Positions 26,564 to 34,789 of a stretch of 64,000 bases of DNA are shown piece after piece. The position numbers were made by a program, and so were the translations under genes. The first letter of the stretch is position 1. Each line of letters begins with the position of its first letter. Below the pieces are notes generated by a model that had not been told where the DNA came from, made no database searches, and saw only the letters and a program-made list of their open reading frames with translations. This stretch comes from Phascolarctobacterium sp. (GTDB taxonomy: Bacteria; Bacillota; Negativicutes; Acidaminococcales; Acidaminococcaceae): the NCBI GenBank assembly GCA_030531205.1, contig JAUNOC010000004.1:1-64000 (forward strand), given 5' to 3'.

Positions 26564-27313
26564 ATGCGGGATTTTATAACTGCATTGGAATTTTTAACTC
26601 GGGTGCGGTTCAGCAACAGAAAAGAATGGCATAATGAGGACTTTGGCCGTAGTGTGCTTTGGTTTCCGGTGATAGGGCTTTTTGGCGGGGCAGTGCTTTG
26701 TGCTGTAAACTGGCAATTAACTTTGCTGAATGTTCCCAATTTGTTGCGTGCTGTTCTGCTCATTGTAGTTGAACTTTTCTTTTTCGGTGGCCTTATGTAT
26801 GATGGTTATATGGATACTTGTGATGGGGTTTTCAGTGCCAGAGACAGGGAACGGATGCTGGAAATTATGAAGGACAGTCATGTTGGGGCAAATGCAGTGT
26901 TAGGCGTGGGAATACTTTTATTATTGAAGTTGTCGCTTTTCGCTACTCTTGAACCAATGCAATTATCTCTGGGAGTTTTGTTTGCTTATGTGCTTACCAG
27001 AACCCTCATGGCTTTTTACATTGTTACTTATCCTAATCCACGCAATAACGGCATTGGCAAAATGTTTAAGGACTATGCCAAAACTTGGTATCCGCTTTTG
27101 GGCGTGATGATTTTAGGGATTTTGGTTTATGAATTTGGTTGGTTTTATGGAGCGGGGGCTTTGGGAACTTTTGTGATTATGAATTTGTGGGCTTTGTATT
27201 TGAAAAATGTTTTAGGCGGGCTTACTGGTGATACTTTCGGCTTCTTGACGGAAGTGGGAGTGGTTGTTTATTTGTTATGTATTTATGTAATTAACTATGC
27301 ATATCTATATTAA
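26564..27313 (+). CDS. cobS: Adenosylcobinamide-GDP ribazoletransferase (cobalamin synthase)
   Basis: Integral membrane enzyme of 249 residues joining adenosylcobinamide-GDP and alpha-ribazole (phosphate) in the last assembly step. The metal-binding motif is DGYMDTCDGVFSARDRERMLEIMKDS (about 82-107), and about six hydrophobic segments follow. The start ATG 26564 has GGGGAGG upstream. Two R1 repeats precede it, one providing a TATAAT. The next gene overlaps its end by 17 nt. Confidence 0.93.
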   Translation: MRDFITALEFLTRVRFSNRKEWHNEDFGRSVLWFPVIGLFGGAVLCAVNWQLTLLNVPNLLRAVLLIVVELFFFGGLMYDGYMDTCDGVFSARDRERMLEIMKDSHVGANAVLGVGILLLLKLSLFATLEPMQLSLGVLFAYVLTRTLMAFYIVTYPNPRNNGIGKMFKDYAKTWYPLLGVMILGILVYEFGWFYGAGALGTFVIMNLWALYLKNVLGGLTGDTFGFLTEVGVVVYLLCIYVINYAYLY

Positions 27314-27944
27314 ACCTGTGGATGTAGCGGCGGCTGCGGCGGCACAGGAACGATTGGACAATTTAATAAAGCCAAAGAATGCTTTGGGAAAATTGGAAGA
27401 TATGGTAAAAACCTATGCGGCGGTGCAGGGTTTGTCAAAGCCGGAGGAATTGCCCTGCGATAAGAAAGGGATTATCCTTTTTGCTGCTCCGGAAAGCATT
27501 GATGCTGTTGGTCTTTTGATAGAACAGCATAAAGAATTAAATATTAATGTTGTTCTTGCGGAAACGCCTTTGGCGGCGATGGAAGAGGGGGCAATGCTTG
27601 CCCAGGAATTTGTGAGCAATAATGAATATGATTTGGTTTGTTTTGATGTTGTTGATAAAAATGAACTTTCTTTACAGGCGGCTGCAGGAGCAATGTTGCA
27701 GGCGGCTGCCATGAATGTGGCTATTATGCATAATGGTGTTACTACGGACAAGGCGTTGAAAATTGCGGGGGAAAGGGAAAAAGAAGTCGGCAATTATGTA
27801 ATTGGCAAGGGGGATGTTTTGCAGTTACCTGTTGATAAAGTATGGCTTAAGGCAAAAATGAATTTCTCAATTTTTGATGCCGCCCTAAAATGTTATAAAG
27901 AAATGGAAACTTTTCAGGAAGCAGGGGTGAATTTACCTTTATGA
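27297..27944 (+). CDS. CobT-like protein with CobT N- and C-terminal segments only
   Basis: A 215-residue protein. Residues about 15-60 (AQERLDNLIKPKNALGKLEDMVKTYAAVQG) match the CobT N-terminal segment. The end (FDAALKCYKEMETFQEAGV) matches the CobT C-terminal helix. The middle keeps a Rossmann-like pattern but lacks the GxGNTT loop and the catalytic glutamate. These are exactly the parts missing from the CobT core at 25528-26403. It may complete a two-subunit CobT, or it may be a degenerate paralogue with another role. It overlaps cobS and cobC. Confidence 0.65.
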   Translation: MHIYIKPVDVAAAAAAQERLDNLIKPKNALGKLEDMVKTYAAVQGLSKPEELPCDKKGIILFAAPESIDAVGLLIEQHKELNINVVLAETPLAAMEEGAMLAQEFVSNNEYDLVCFDVVDKNELSLQAAAGAMLQAAAMNVAIMHNGVTTDKALKIAGEREKEVGNYVIGKGDVLQLPVDKVWLKAKMNFSIFDAALKCYKEMETFQEAGVNLPL

Positions 27945-28543
27945 GCGGTAAAATTTATATTATCCGGCACGGGATTACTTCAGATAATAAAAAGAAAAGT
28001 TTGCAGGGGCAGCGGAACACACATTTGAACGGGCAGGGACTGATTCAGGCAGAACGGATGGCAGAGTATTTTACAGAATTGCCCTTAGATGTTATTTATT
28101 CAAGTCCTATGCACCGGGCAATGGAAACGGCTGCACCATTGGCAAGAATCAAAGGATTAAAAATTAACACTTTGGATGGCTTAAAGGAAGTAAATTTCGG
28201 AACTTGGGAAGGGGTGGAGATGTCAAAATTAGGTGAACTCTACCCTGAACAGATGCATAACTTTATTGCTGCACCCAGTAAGTGGTCTGCAGAAGGGGCA
28301 GAAACTTTTGCGGCGGCACAGGCAAGGGCTTGGGCGGCTTTCAAAAACACTTTGCGTAAAGAAGGAAACGGACGAAATATTGCTTTTATTACTCATGGTG
28401 GCATTATCCGTTTGTTAATGGGTAAATTTTTGGAGATGGATTTGGATAAAATTTGGAAAATTAGTGTGTATAATACAAGTATCACCACTATTCTTGAATG
28501 GGACGGTCATTTGGTATTGGAAGAATTGAACAGGACGGTTTGA
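27941..28543 (+). CDS. cobC: Alpha-ribazole phosphatase-like histidine phosphatase
   Basis: A 200-residue histidine phosphatase; the catalytic RHG is in YIIRHGITSDN (H10), with the second histidine in FITHGGIIRLL. CobC removes phosphate from alpha-ribazole-5'-phosphate or adenosylcobalamin phosphate in the nucleotide loop pathway. The general phosphoglycerate mutase-like fold does not prove that substrate. Position inside the cob operon, overlapping the CobT-like gene by 4 nt, makes it the best assignment. Confidence 0.85.
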   Translation: MSGKIYIIRHGITSDNKKKSLQGQRNTHLNGQGLIQAERMAEYFTELPLDVIYSSPMHRAMETAAPLARIKGLKINTLDGLKEVNFGTWEGVEMSKLGELYPEQMHNFIAAPSKWSAEGAETFAAAQARAWAAFKNTLRKEGNGRNIAFITHGGIIRLLMGKFLEMDLDKIWKISVYNTSITTILEWDGHLVLEELNRTV

Positions 28544-28562
28544 TTGCAAAGGAGATGATTTT

Positions 28563-29201
28563 GTGTTGAAGATTGACAAAGAAGTTACGGCATCCTTTGA
28601 TATTGATGCACAGAAAACTTTTTCCCCCTTTTGCCCGGAGGAATTGCCGGTAGTGGAAGGTGACAAGATTGTGGATGAGTTGAATAAGAATAAGGGGTTT
28701 GCCCGTCTGCATGTGGCAAGCAGGGACGCCCATTCTTTGAATGCGGTGTGGATTGCCAATGCTCAAAATCCGCCCATGAGTAAAATGGAAGGTTTTGCGG
28801 ATATGGATATCCGTTGGCCTGCCCATGCCATTGTGGGTACTGCCGGGTTTGAATTTTTGCCAGGACTGGACAGCAAACGTTATGAATATCAAGTATTCAA
28901 GGGGATGGTGCCGGACCAGCATCCTTACGGGGCGTGCTATCATGATTTTAAGGAACATCAGAGTACGGGGGCCATTGAATTTTTGAAGGTCAATAATATT
29001 AGCACTGTAATTTGCGGCGGTCTGGCTACGGACTATTGCGTAAAGACCACTGTTCTGCAACTGTTAAAGGCGGGGTTCAAGGTGATTGTCAATTTGGCCG
29101 CCTGCAGGGGGATTGCCAAGGAAACTACGGAACAGGCCATTGCAGAAATGACTGCTGCGGGGGCAGTAATGATTGCCAACGCAGAGGAACTGGCAATGTA
29201 A
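28563..29201 (+). CDS. pncA: Nicotinamidase-like isochorismatase-family hydrolase
   Basis: A 212-residue cysteine hydrolase. The catalytic aspartate is D15 in DIDAQKTF, metal-site residues lie in ASRDAH, and the nucleophilic cysteine is in GGLATDYCVKTT. Nicotinamidase makes nicotinate, the precursor of the NaMN used by CobT, so its place at the end of the cob operon makes biochemical sense. GTG start at 28563 with AAAGGAG about 10 nt upstream. Confidence 0.85.
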   Translation: MLKIDKEVTASFDIDAQKTFSPFCPEELPVVEGDKIVDELNKNKGFARLHVASRDAHSLNAVWIANAQNPPMSKMEGFADMDIRWPAHAIVGTAGFEFLPGLDSKRYEYQVFKGMVPDQHPYGACYHDFKEHQSTGAIEFLKVNNISTVICGGLATDYCVKTTVLQLLKAGFKVIVNLAACRGIAKETTEQAIAEMTAAGAVMIANAEELAM

Positions 29202-29242
29202 AATTACACTGAGAGGATAATTGGAATATTGACATTAAATAT

Positions 29243-29275
29243 AAAAGCACCTGACGAAATTGCCAGGTGCTTTTA
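29243..29275 (+). terminator. Terminator after pncA
   Basis: AAAAGCACCTG (29243-29253) pairs with CAGGTGCTTTT (29264-29274). Confidence 0.85.
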
Positions 29276-29424
29276 TGTTTAGGAAGGAGGATTGAAGAAA
29301 TATATGACTCTCACCCCATATATTTCGTTGTCCCATTTTCTGAAATATATCTTAATTATAATTATTCCTATTAAGTTTGTCAAGTAATTTTGTAAAAATT
29401 TCTTGATTTTTTATTTTTTTTTAT

Positions 29425-29527
29425 TATAATTTTAGGTATTAGGGACACCAGGCATTTTCTTACAATGGTAAGAGGTGGGACCGGGTCAAGATTTTGTGAC
29501 GGCTAAAAGCCGGGAAAGAGGTAGCTT
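29425..29527 (+). promoter_or_regulatory. Structured 5' leader of the TonB receptor gene
   Basis: The leader contains nested pairings: CACC with GGTG enclosing TCTTAC-AATG-GTAAGA, then GTCA with TGAC, then CGGCT-AAA-AGCCG. The segment AAAGCCGGGAAAGAGGTAGC just before the start codon vaguely resembles a B12 box and contains the Shine-Dalgarno GAGG. The full conserved cobalamin riboswitch core is not recognisable, so this is only a candidate ligand-sensing leader. The rest of the 29276-29424 gap is AT-rich and shows nothing else. Confidence 0.4.
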
Positions 29528-31507
29528 ATGAAAAGCGCTAAAACTACTTTAACAGTAGGGGTTTTGCTCTCCCTTATGAGCACTGGGGTCTTTGCCGCAG
29601 AACAGGCAGACAAAACTTATTATTTTGATGAGGTTGTGGTAACCGCTTCCGGACGACCGGAGACATTGTTCACCACCAAGTCCAACACTCAGGTAATTAC
29701 ATCTGAACAGATTGAGAGGATGCACTACAAGACAGTGAAGGAAGCAGTGCGTAACGTGTCCGGTGTGCAATTAAATGATTATGGCCGCGCGGGTTTTGAA
29801 AATTCCAATGGTATTCGTATTAACGGTACGAAGCAAGTTGTGATGATGGTGGATGGTGTGAGAGTATCTATGGTGGGTGCGGAAAGCGCCGTAGTTAGAC
29901 AACTTATGAATGATATGGATGCTATTGAACGTATTGAAGTGGTGAAGGGTTCCGCATCCGTTCTCTATGGCTCCGATGCTGTGGGTGGTGTTATCAATAT
30001 CATTACCAAAAAACCTGAAAATTTCAAAACAGTTGTAGGTATTGAGGGTGGTTCCTTTAATCATGAGGATTACTCTTTGATGACTCAGGGAAAAGTAAAT
30101 AAAACTTCCTATCGTTTTTTCGCTAACAAATATCATGATGGTGCTTATGACGATGGTAAAGGAAAGAAGATTGACACTTGGGGTCAAGGTTACAACCTGG
30201 ATTTCATGATTAACCACGAATTTAGTAAGGGTAATGATATTACCTTAACCTATCGCAAGAGTGATGAAGATTTCCGTTATTTTAATAGCCAATATTATAT
30301 GGGCGGTGGTGATGAGTATGATAAGGGTGAAAACAAGGTTGATAATTTCACACTCAATTTGAATAACACTCTTAACAAAAAAGTCACTAATAAGTTTGTG
30401 TACAGTTTTAATAAGTATAAGAGCGGTAGTGACGGTGGTGCCGAAGATGGAAATACTTACAGTCCGTGGGCTTATGCGTACAAAACTAATAATTTTAAAG
30501 ATATTGTTACCTATGAAAATAAGGATAATACTCTGAATCTTGGTTTGGAATATATTAAGACAGCAACTCTTGACTATGATAAATATGCTTACGAAATGTG
30601 GGGTTCTATGTATGGTAAAGTCGAGAGTGGAAAGTATGTTGAAAATAAGAGTATTTATATCCAGGATAATTGGAAGTTTGGCAAGGGCTGGAATTTGACC
30701 GCCGGTCTCCGTTTGGATGATGCCAAGACCTCCGGCTTTGATATGGATAAAAACTGGTCCAAGAGCGTGAACTTGGGTTATGAGTTCAGTCCCAAGAGCA
30801 ATATGTATGTTGGCTATAATGATTATTATGCATTGCCTTCCGCTGGCCAACTATTTAATTCGTTATACGGTAATGAAAATCTTGATGCAGCCAAAGGCAA
30901 GAACTACGAAATCGGCTTCAATCACAAGTTCACTCCCAATGATGTGGTTAGTGCCCATTACTTCTATCGTAAAGCAGATAAAGCTATTCAGTTCATGCAG
31001 ACTGGATATGGTCATCCAGTTCCTGGTTATTACTACAACTCTGATGTAGAAACCAAAGCGCATGGTTTTGACATCCAATATGACAAAACTTTTGATGCTC
31101 ATTGGCATGGCAAATTATCTTGGGCTCATTTGACTTCTGAAGAAGAAACATACGGATACTTACCATCCAATCAATTCACCTTAGGGGTTGATTACACCGC
31201 TGACAAGTGGAATGTGGGCCTGGATGTGCGTGCCTTTGCGGGCAGAAATGGTAGGGGCACTAGTGACTATATGGGAAATTGGTATGATAAATATGATTTG
31301 TTCCCGTGTTCAACATATTTCCTGGCTGATTTGAGTGTAAACTATAAGGCCACCAAAGACATTAAGGTTTACGTTAAAGTCAACAATCTGTTTGACAAGT
31401 TCTATGCTGAACAATCAAATGTTTTCGCTGGTTATGCATGTGGGCCTGACTCATTTACTTCTATGCCCGGCCGTGCCTTCATTGTGGGCATGAACTGGAG
31501 CTTCTAA
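29528..31507 (+). CDS. TonB-dependent outer-membrane receptor (BtuB/CirA-like)
   Basis: A 659-residue receptor. A signal peptide covers about residues 1-23 (LLSLMSTGVFAAEQ). The TonB box region YYFDEVVVTAS is at about 31-41. A plug domain (about 45-160) contains GIRINGTKQVVMMVDGVR and SASVLYGSDAVGGVINIITKK. The beta-barrel ends in the typical terminal aromatic, PGRAFIVGMNWSF. Cob genes before it and corrinoid uptake genes after it suggest that it carries a corrinoid. A siderophore receptor cannot be excluded by sequence. It proves an outer membrane in this otherwise Firmicute-like genome. Confidence 0.92.
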   Translation: MKSAKTTLTVGVLLSLMSTGVFAAEQADKTYYFDEVVVTASGRPETLFTTKSNTQVITSEQIERMHYKTVKEAVRNVSGVQLNDYGRAGFENSNGIRINGTKQVVMMVDGVRVSMVGAESAVVRQLMNDMDAIERIEVVKGSASVLYGSDAVGGVINIITKKPENFKTVVGIEGGSFNHEDYSLMTQGKVNKTSYRFFANKYHDGAYDDGKGKKIDTWGQGYNLDFMINHEFSKGNDITLTYRKSDEDFRYFNSQYYMGGGDEYDKGENKVDNFTLNLNNTLNKKVTNKFVYSFNKYKSGSDGGAEDGNTYSPWAYAYKTNNFKDIVTYENKDNTLNLGLEYIKTATLDYDKYAYEMWGSMYGKVESGKYVENKSIYIQDNWKFGKGWNLTAGLRLDDAKTSGFDMDKNWSKSVNLGYEFSPKSNMYVGYNDYYALPSAGQLFNSLYGNENLDAAKGKNYEIGFNHKFTPNDVVSAHYFYRKADKAIQFMQTGYGHPVPGYYYNSDVETKAHGFDIQYDKTFDAHWHGKLSWAHLTSEEETYGYLPSNQFTLGVDYTADKWNVGLDVRAFAGRNGRGTSDYMGNWYDKYDLFPCSTYFLADLSVNYKATKDIKVYVKVNNLFDKFYAEQSNVFAGYACGPDSFTSMPGRAFIVGMNWSF

Positions 31508-31636
31508 TTCATTTTGATAAAAATCTGCAATGATATTCTTTGCCAGTTTGTTCAAGTGGGGAGCGGATTGACATAAGAGTATTATTGCGGATTTTTTGTA
31601 AGATTATCTATATTCTTTATAAAGTTGTATTAGTTA

Positions 31637-31645
31637 TGTTATAAT
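31637..31645 (+). promoter_or_regulatory. Extended -10 promoter upstream of the DUF71 gene
   Basis: TGTTATAAT, 34 nt before the start at 31679. A 13-bp pairing (31519-31531 with 31584-31596, then a T-run) earlier in the gap may terminate receptor transcription despite its long loop. Confidence 0.55.
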
Positions 31646-31678
31646 AAATATTAACGAAACCAAAAGTGAGGTATAGTT

Positions 31679-32335
31679 ATGAACTTTGTTGTTTCTTACA
31701 GTTGTGGCAAAGACAGTAGTATGGCTCTTTGGAAAATGTTGCAGAAAGGGCATAAACTGGTTGGTCTTGTGGTGTCTTTCAGTAAGAACAATAACCGAAG
31801 TTTCTTTCATGGTGTAAGCCGACATTTTTTGGAAGAATATGCCAAAACATTAGGCACAAAATTATTTGTGGCGGAAATTGGCTCAGGTGAAGATTATGAT
31901 GCTGTTTATGAAAAGGCACTACAAGAAGCAAAAAAGAATGGGGCAGATACTGTGGTATTCGGTGATATAGATATTGTTGGACATAGGGAATGGGATACGG
32001 AACGTGCGGAAAATGTTGGCTTAAAAGCAGAATTTCCCTTGTGGCATATTAACCGTAGGGAGAATGTGGAAGAATGTCTGCAATGCGGCATTAAAGCAGT
32101 TATTACCTGTGTGGATACAGAAAAATTATCCAGAGATTATTTAGGAAAGATTTTGAATAAGGAAATGTTGCAGGATTTTGAGAATGTGGGGATAGATGTG
32201 TGTGGTGAAAATGGGGAATATCATACGATGGTTATTGATGCCCCTATGTTTAAGTTTCCTTTACAATATAAATTAGGTAGAATTAGGGAAAATTCCCAAT
32301 GGCCAGTGATAGAAGTTTTAGAATGTGAAGCATAA
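31679..32335 (+). CDS. DUF71/Dph6-like ATP pyrophosphatase, predicted B12-salvage clade
   Basis: A 218-residue protein of the adenine-nucleotide alpha-hydrolase fold. The PP-loop reads SCGKDSS (8-14), and the C-terminal signature is CGENGEYHTMV (about 175-185). Eukaryotic and archaeal relatives are diphthine-ammonia ligases, but bacteria lack diphthamide. Published comparative genomics predicts that one bacterial DUF71 clade works in B12 salvage. Its position between a TonB receptor and a BtuF-like lipoprotein agrees. The exact reaction (perhaps an ATP-dependent amidation of a corrinoid) is not established here. Confidence 0.8.
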   Translation: MNFVVSYSCGKDSSMALWKMLQKGHKLVGLVVSFSKNNNRSFFHGVSRHFLEEYAKTLGTKLFVAEIGSGEDYDAVYEKALQEAKKNGADTVVFGDIDIVGHREWDTERAENVGLKAEFPLWHINRRENVEECLQCGIKAVITCVDTEKLSRDYLGKILNKEMLQDFENVGIDVCGENGEYHTMVIDAPMFKFPLQYKLGRIRENSQWPVIEVLECEA

Positions 32336-32343
32336 GGTGTAGT

Positions 32344-33297
32344 ATGAAACATTTATTTAATTATGCGTGTATTCCTGAATATGAGAACGAGTTGGTGCAG
32401 AAGGGCTTGACCCTGCAACAGTTTGTACAAAAGATTGGTATGGACGGGATTGAGCAGTTTGTTTATACTACGGAGCCGCCGGTCAAGTCCTACGGAGATA
32501 TTTCCTATGGGGTACATCTTTTGTACTGGCCGACTTTTATGGACTTTTGGTTACGGAAAACTAAAAGATTGCGTTCTTCCTTTCACAATAATGATGAACG
32601 GAATGAGTATTATAATGATGCTTTGGGAAGGGAAGAATGGCTTGGGGTTATCCGTAAAAATATTGTGGCTGCCCTTTCGCAAAACCCGGAGTACCTTGTG
32701 TGGCATGTGAGTGATGCCAACCACGAGGAGATTTTCACATGGCAATTTAACTACAGCGACAGGGAAGTTTGTGCCGCCAATGCAGATGTTTTCAATTTGG
32801 TGGCGGATGAAATCCCTGAAACAACCACAGTGCTTTTTGAAAACCTTTGGTGGCCGGGGTTGCGGTTGACAGATACACGCACAGTTAAATTTTTCTTTGA
32901 ACATATCAAACATAAAAACTCCGGTATAATGCTTGATACGGGACATTTAATGAATACCAATCTAAAACTTAAAGATGAAGAGCAGGCAGTGGATTATGTT
33001 TGTGAAGTGGTTGATAAATTAGGCAGTTATGCCGAACTTATTAAAGGGGTACATTTGAACTGCACTTTGTGTGGGGACTATATGCGTTCCACGCAGTATA
33101 AGTTGATTGCCAATCCTACTATGGCTCAAGTGTATGCCCATATCAGCAAGATTGACGAAAGCAGACCTTTCACCACGAAGGCAGCAAAAAAAATATTGCA
33201 ACGGATAAATCCGCTTTATGTCAATCACGAATTTGTTTATAAAGATTTAGACGATTTGGCGGCAAAAGTAGAGCGGCAAAGGATGTGTTTGGAATGA
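32344..33297 (+). CDS. TIM-barrel (xylose isomerase-like) protein of the corrinoid cluster
   Basis: A 317-residue protein with the AP-endonuclease-2/xylose-isomerase-like TIM barrel pattern. Candidate metal ligands sit at strand ends: VLFENLWWPG, SGIMLDTGHLMNTN (Asp/His), KGVHLNCTLCG (His) and YVNHEFVYKD (His/Glu). No enzyme name can be given. It lies 8 nt after the DUF71 gene and overlaps the BtuF-like gene by 4 nt, so it probably acts in the same corrinoid pathway. Confidence 0.7.
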   Translation: MKHLFNYACIPEYENELVQKGLTLQQFVQKIGMDGIEQFVYTTEPPVKSYGDISYGVHLLYWPTFMDFWLRKTKRLRSSFHNNDERNEYYNDALGREEWLGVIRKNIVAALSQNPEYLVWHVSDANHEEIFTWQFNYSDREVCAANADVFNLVADEIPETTTVLFENLWWPGLRLTDTRTVKFFFEHIKHKNSGIMLDTGHLMNTNLKLKDEEQAVDYVCEVVDKLGSYAELIKGVHLNCTLCGDYMRSTQYKLIANPTMAQVYAHISKIDESRPFTTKAAKKILQRINPLYVNHEFVYKDLDDLAAKVERQRMCLE

Positions 33298-34232
33298 AAT
33301 ACTTGGTGGCTTTCGTTTTCAGCATTTGTTTTTTCATAACCGGTTGCGGTGCCGTTCCTTACACAAAAGAAGAAGGCAGACCTATTTATTCTTTAACGGA
33401 TGCCTTTGGCATTAAAGTTGATTTTTATGCAAAACCATGCCGAATTGTTAGTTTGAATAATTCTATTGACGAAATTCTTTTGGATTTAGTACCTTCGGAA
33501 AGAATTGCTGCCATAACTTATTTGGCGGATGACCCTACCTTGTGTTGTGCAGGGGATAAGGTTAAGCTGGTAAAAAACAGGGTCTATGGGGGAAACTTTG
33601 AAGGGCTTGTCGCACTCAATCCGGACTTGGTTTTTACTGCCTCTTTTAATGGTAGCGGTTATGCTGACTCTTTGCGTGCCGCAGGGTTAAAAGTGGTGAC
33701 TTGCCAAACACCTAATAACATTAAATGTATTTTACAATATATCCGTGAGGTGGCGGCGGCTGTTGGGGAAAAAGAACGGGGCGAAATCTTGGTAGGAACT
33801 TTGCAGAAAGATATGGAAAGCATACGGGCAAAGGTTGTGGCTGCCAAAGAAGATAAATTAGTACGGGTACTTGCTTTAAGCACAATGGGGGTTATGGGGC
33901 CTGCGGGAACATTTAACGATTTATGTTATTATGCCGGTATCCGCAATGCGTTGGACGGTTATAATGTGCCGGCACAGGCGGTGTTGAGTGAGGAACTGCT
34001 TTTAGAAATTAACCCAGATGTAATCTTTATGCCCAGTTGGGACTATACGAAAAAAAATGATTTAGATAATTTTGCCAAAGAAATTTTAGAAAATCCTCTA
34101 TACAAAAATGTTAATGCAGTGAAAAATAAGAAAGTGTATAAACTGCATGATCAATATTTATACTCCACCAATCAATACACCATCAAAGCGGTGGAGGAAA
34201 TGGCAAAACTTTGTTATCCGGAACTTTTTTAA
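33294..34232 (+). CDS. BtuF/FecB-like substrate-binding lipoprotein
   Basis: A 312-residue periplasmic binding protein of the class III (FecB/BtuF) fold. The N-terminus is a lipoprotein signal (MKYLVAFVFSICFFITGCGA, lipidated C18). The mature part has CRIVSLNNSIDEILLDLVPSERI and later PDVIFMPSWDYTKKN, typical of this family. It is the missing binding protein for the permease/ATPase pair at 23168-24944. ATG 33294 overlaps the preceding stop (ATGA) and gives a proper signal peptide; a GTG at 33285 is less likely. Confidence 0.88.
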   Translation: MKYLVAFVFSICFFITGCGAVPYTKEEGRPIYSLTDAFGIKVDFYAKPCRIVSLNNSIDEILLDLVPSERIAAITYLADDPTLCCAGDKVKLVKNRVYGGNFEGLVALNPDLVFTASFNGSGYADSLRAAGLKVVTCQTPNNIKCILQYIREVAAAVGEKERGEILVGTLQKDMESIRAKVVAAKEDKLVRVLALSTMGVMGPAGTFNDLCYYAGIRNALDGYNVPAQAVLSEELLLEINPDVIFMPSWDYTKKNDLDNFAKEILENPLYKNVNAVKNKKVYKLHDQYLYSTNQYTIKAVEEMAKLCYPELF

Positions 34233-34240
34233 GTTTTATG

Positions 34241-34278
34241 GAGCCGTCAGAAAAGTTTTTCTGACGGCTTCCTTTTTT
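34241..34278 (+). terminator. Terminator of the corrinoid uptake operon
   Basis: GAGCCGTCAGAAA pairs with TTCTGACGGCTTC, followed by CTTTTTT. Confidence 0.88.
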
Positions 34279-34279
34279 A

Positions 34280-34288
34280 TGTTATAAT
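34280..34288 (+). promoter_or_regulatory. Extended -10 promoter of the hotdog-like gene
   Basis: TGTTATAAT immediately after the terminator; ATG 34317 follows with GGGGGAAG upstream. Confidence 0.6.
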
Positions 34289-34316
34289 ATATGTATATGA
34301 AATTGGGGGAAGATTT

Positions 34317-34550
34317 ATGACTGAAGAAAATATTATGGCATTGGTGATGGTGGCGGTACGCAATGCGGTGCCTGCCAATACCAAAGTGTTTAATTTTTCC
34401 ATAGATTTCGTGGCACCGGTGCCGGAAACTGTTGTGCCTGTGGTTAAAGTTCTGCATCAAGGGCGTAAAACAATCGTCTTGGATGTGTCGGTGAATGATA
34501 TGCAGGAACAGATGGTGGCGAAGGCACTTGTGACTTTTGTTAATGAGTAA
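34317..34550 (+). CDS. Half-length hotdog-fold thioesterase-like protein
   Basis: A 77-residue product. Residues about 24-76 (FNFSIDFVAPVPETVVPVVK, then GRKTIVLDVSVNDMQEQMVAKALVTFVNE) match the last three strands of PaaI-like hotdog thioesterases, which normally have about 130 residues. The N-terminal helix with the catalytic Asp/Asn and the HGG motif is missing. The gene still has its own promoter and a good GGGGGAAG site, so it may encode a real small protein rather than debris. Alternatively it is a truncated relic next to the repeat element that starts 25 nt downstream. Confidence 0.5.
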   Translation: MTEENIMALVMVAVRNAVPANTKVFNFSIDFVAPVPETVVPVVKVLHQGRKTIVLDVSVNDMQEQMVAKALVTFVNE

Positions 34551-34574
34551 TTAGTAATTAGTAATGAGTAATTG

Positions 34575-34598
34575 AGGTAAGATGTTCCTGTGATTATA
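34575..34598 (+). repeat. R1 as left terminal repeat of a MITE-like element
   Basis: GGTAAGATGTTCCTGTGATT followed by ATAGC. With the inverted copy at 34790-34813 it bounds a 239-bp element. Confidence 0.8.
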
Positions 34599-34789
34599 GC
34601 GGGGAAGGTTGGCATTGAGTGTACCTCCCTCTTTTGAGGGAGGGGGACCGACTCAGTTTTTAAGTAGTCGGTGGTGGGAGCGATTAGGCAGTGACAAAGT
34701 TTTCTGCGTAATCCGCACCCCCAGTCGCCTTTCTGTGTTCCATTAGGCGCCATCCCCCGCAAGGGCGGGGGCTACTCAAGTTCCTGTTA

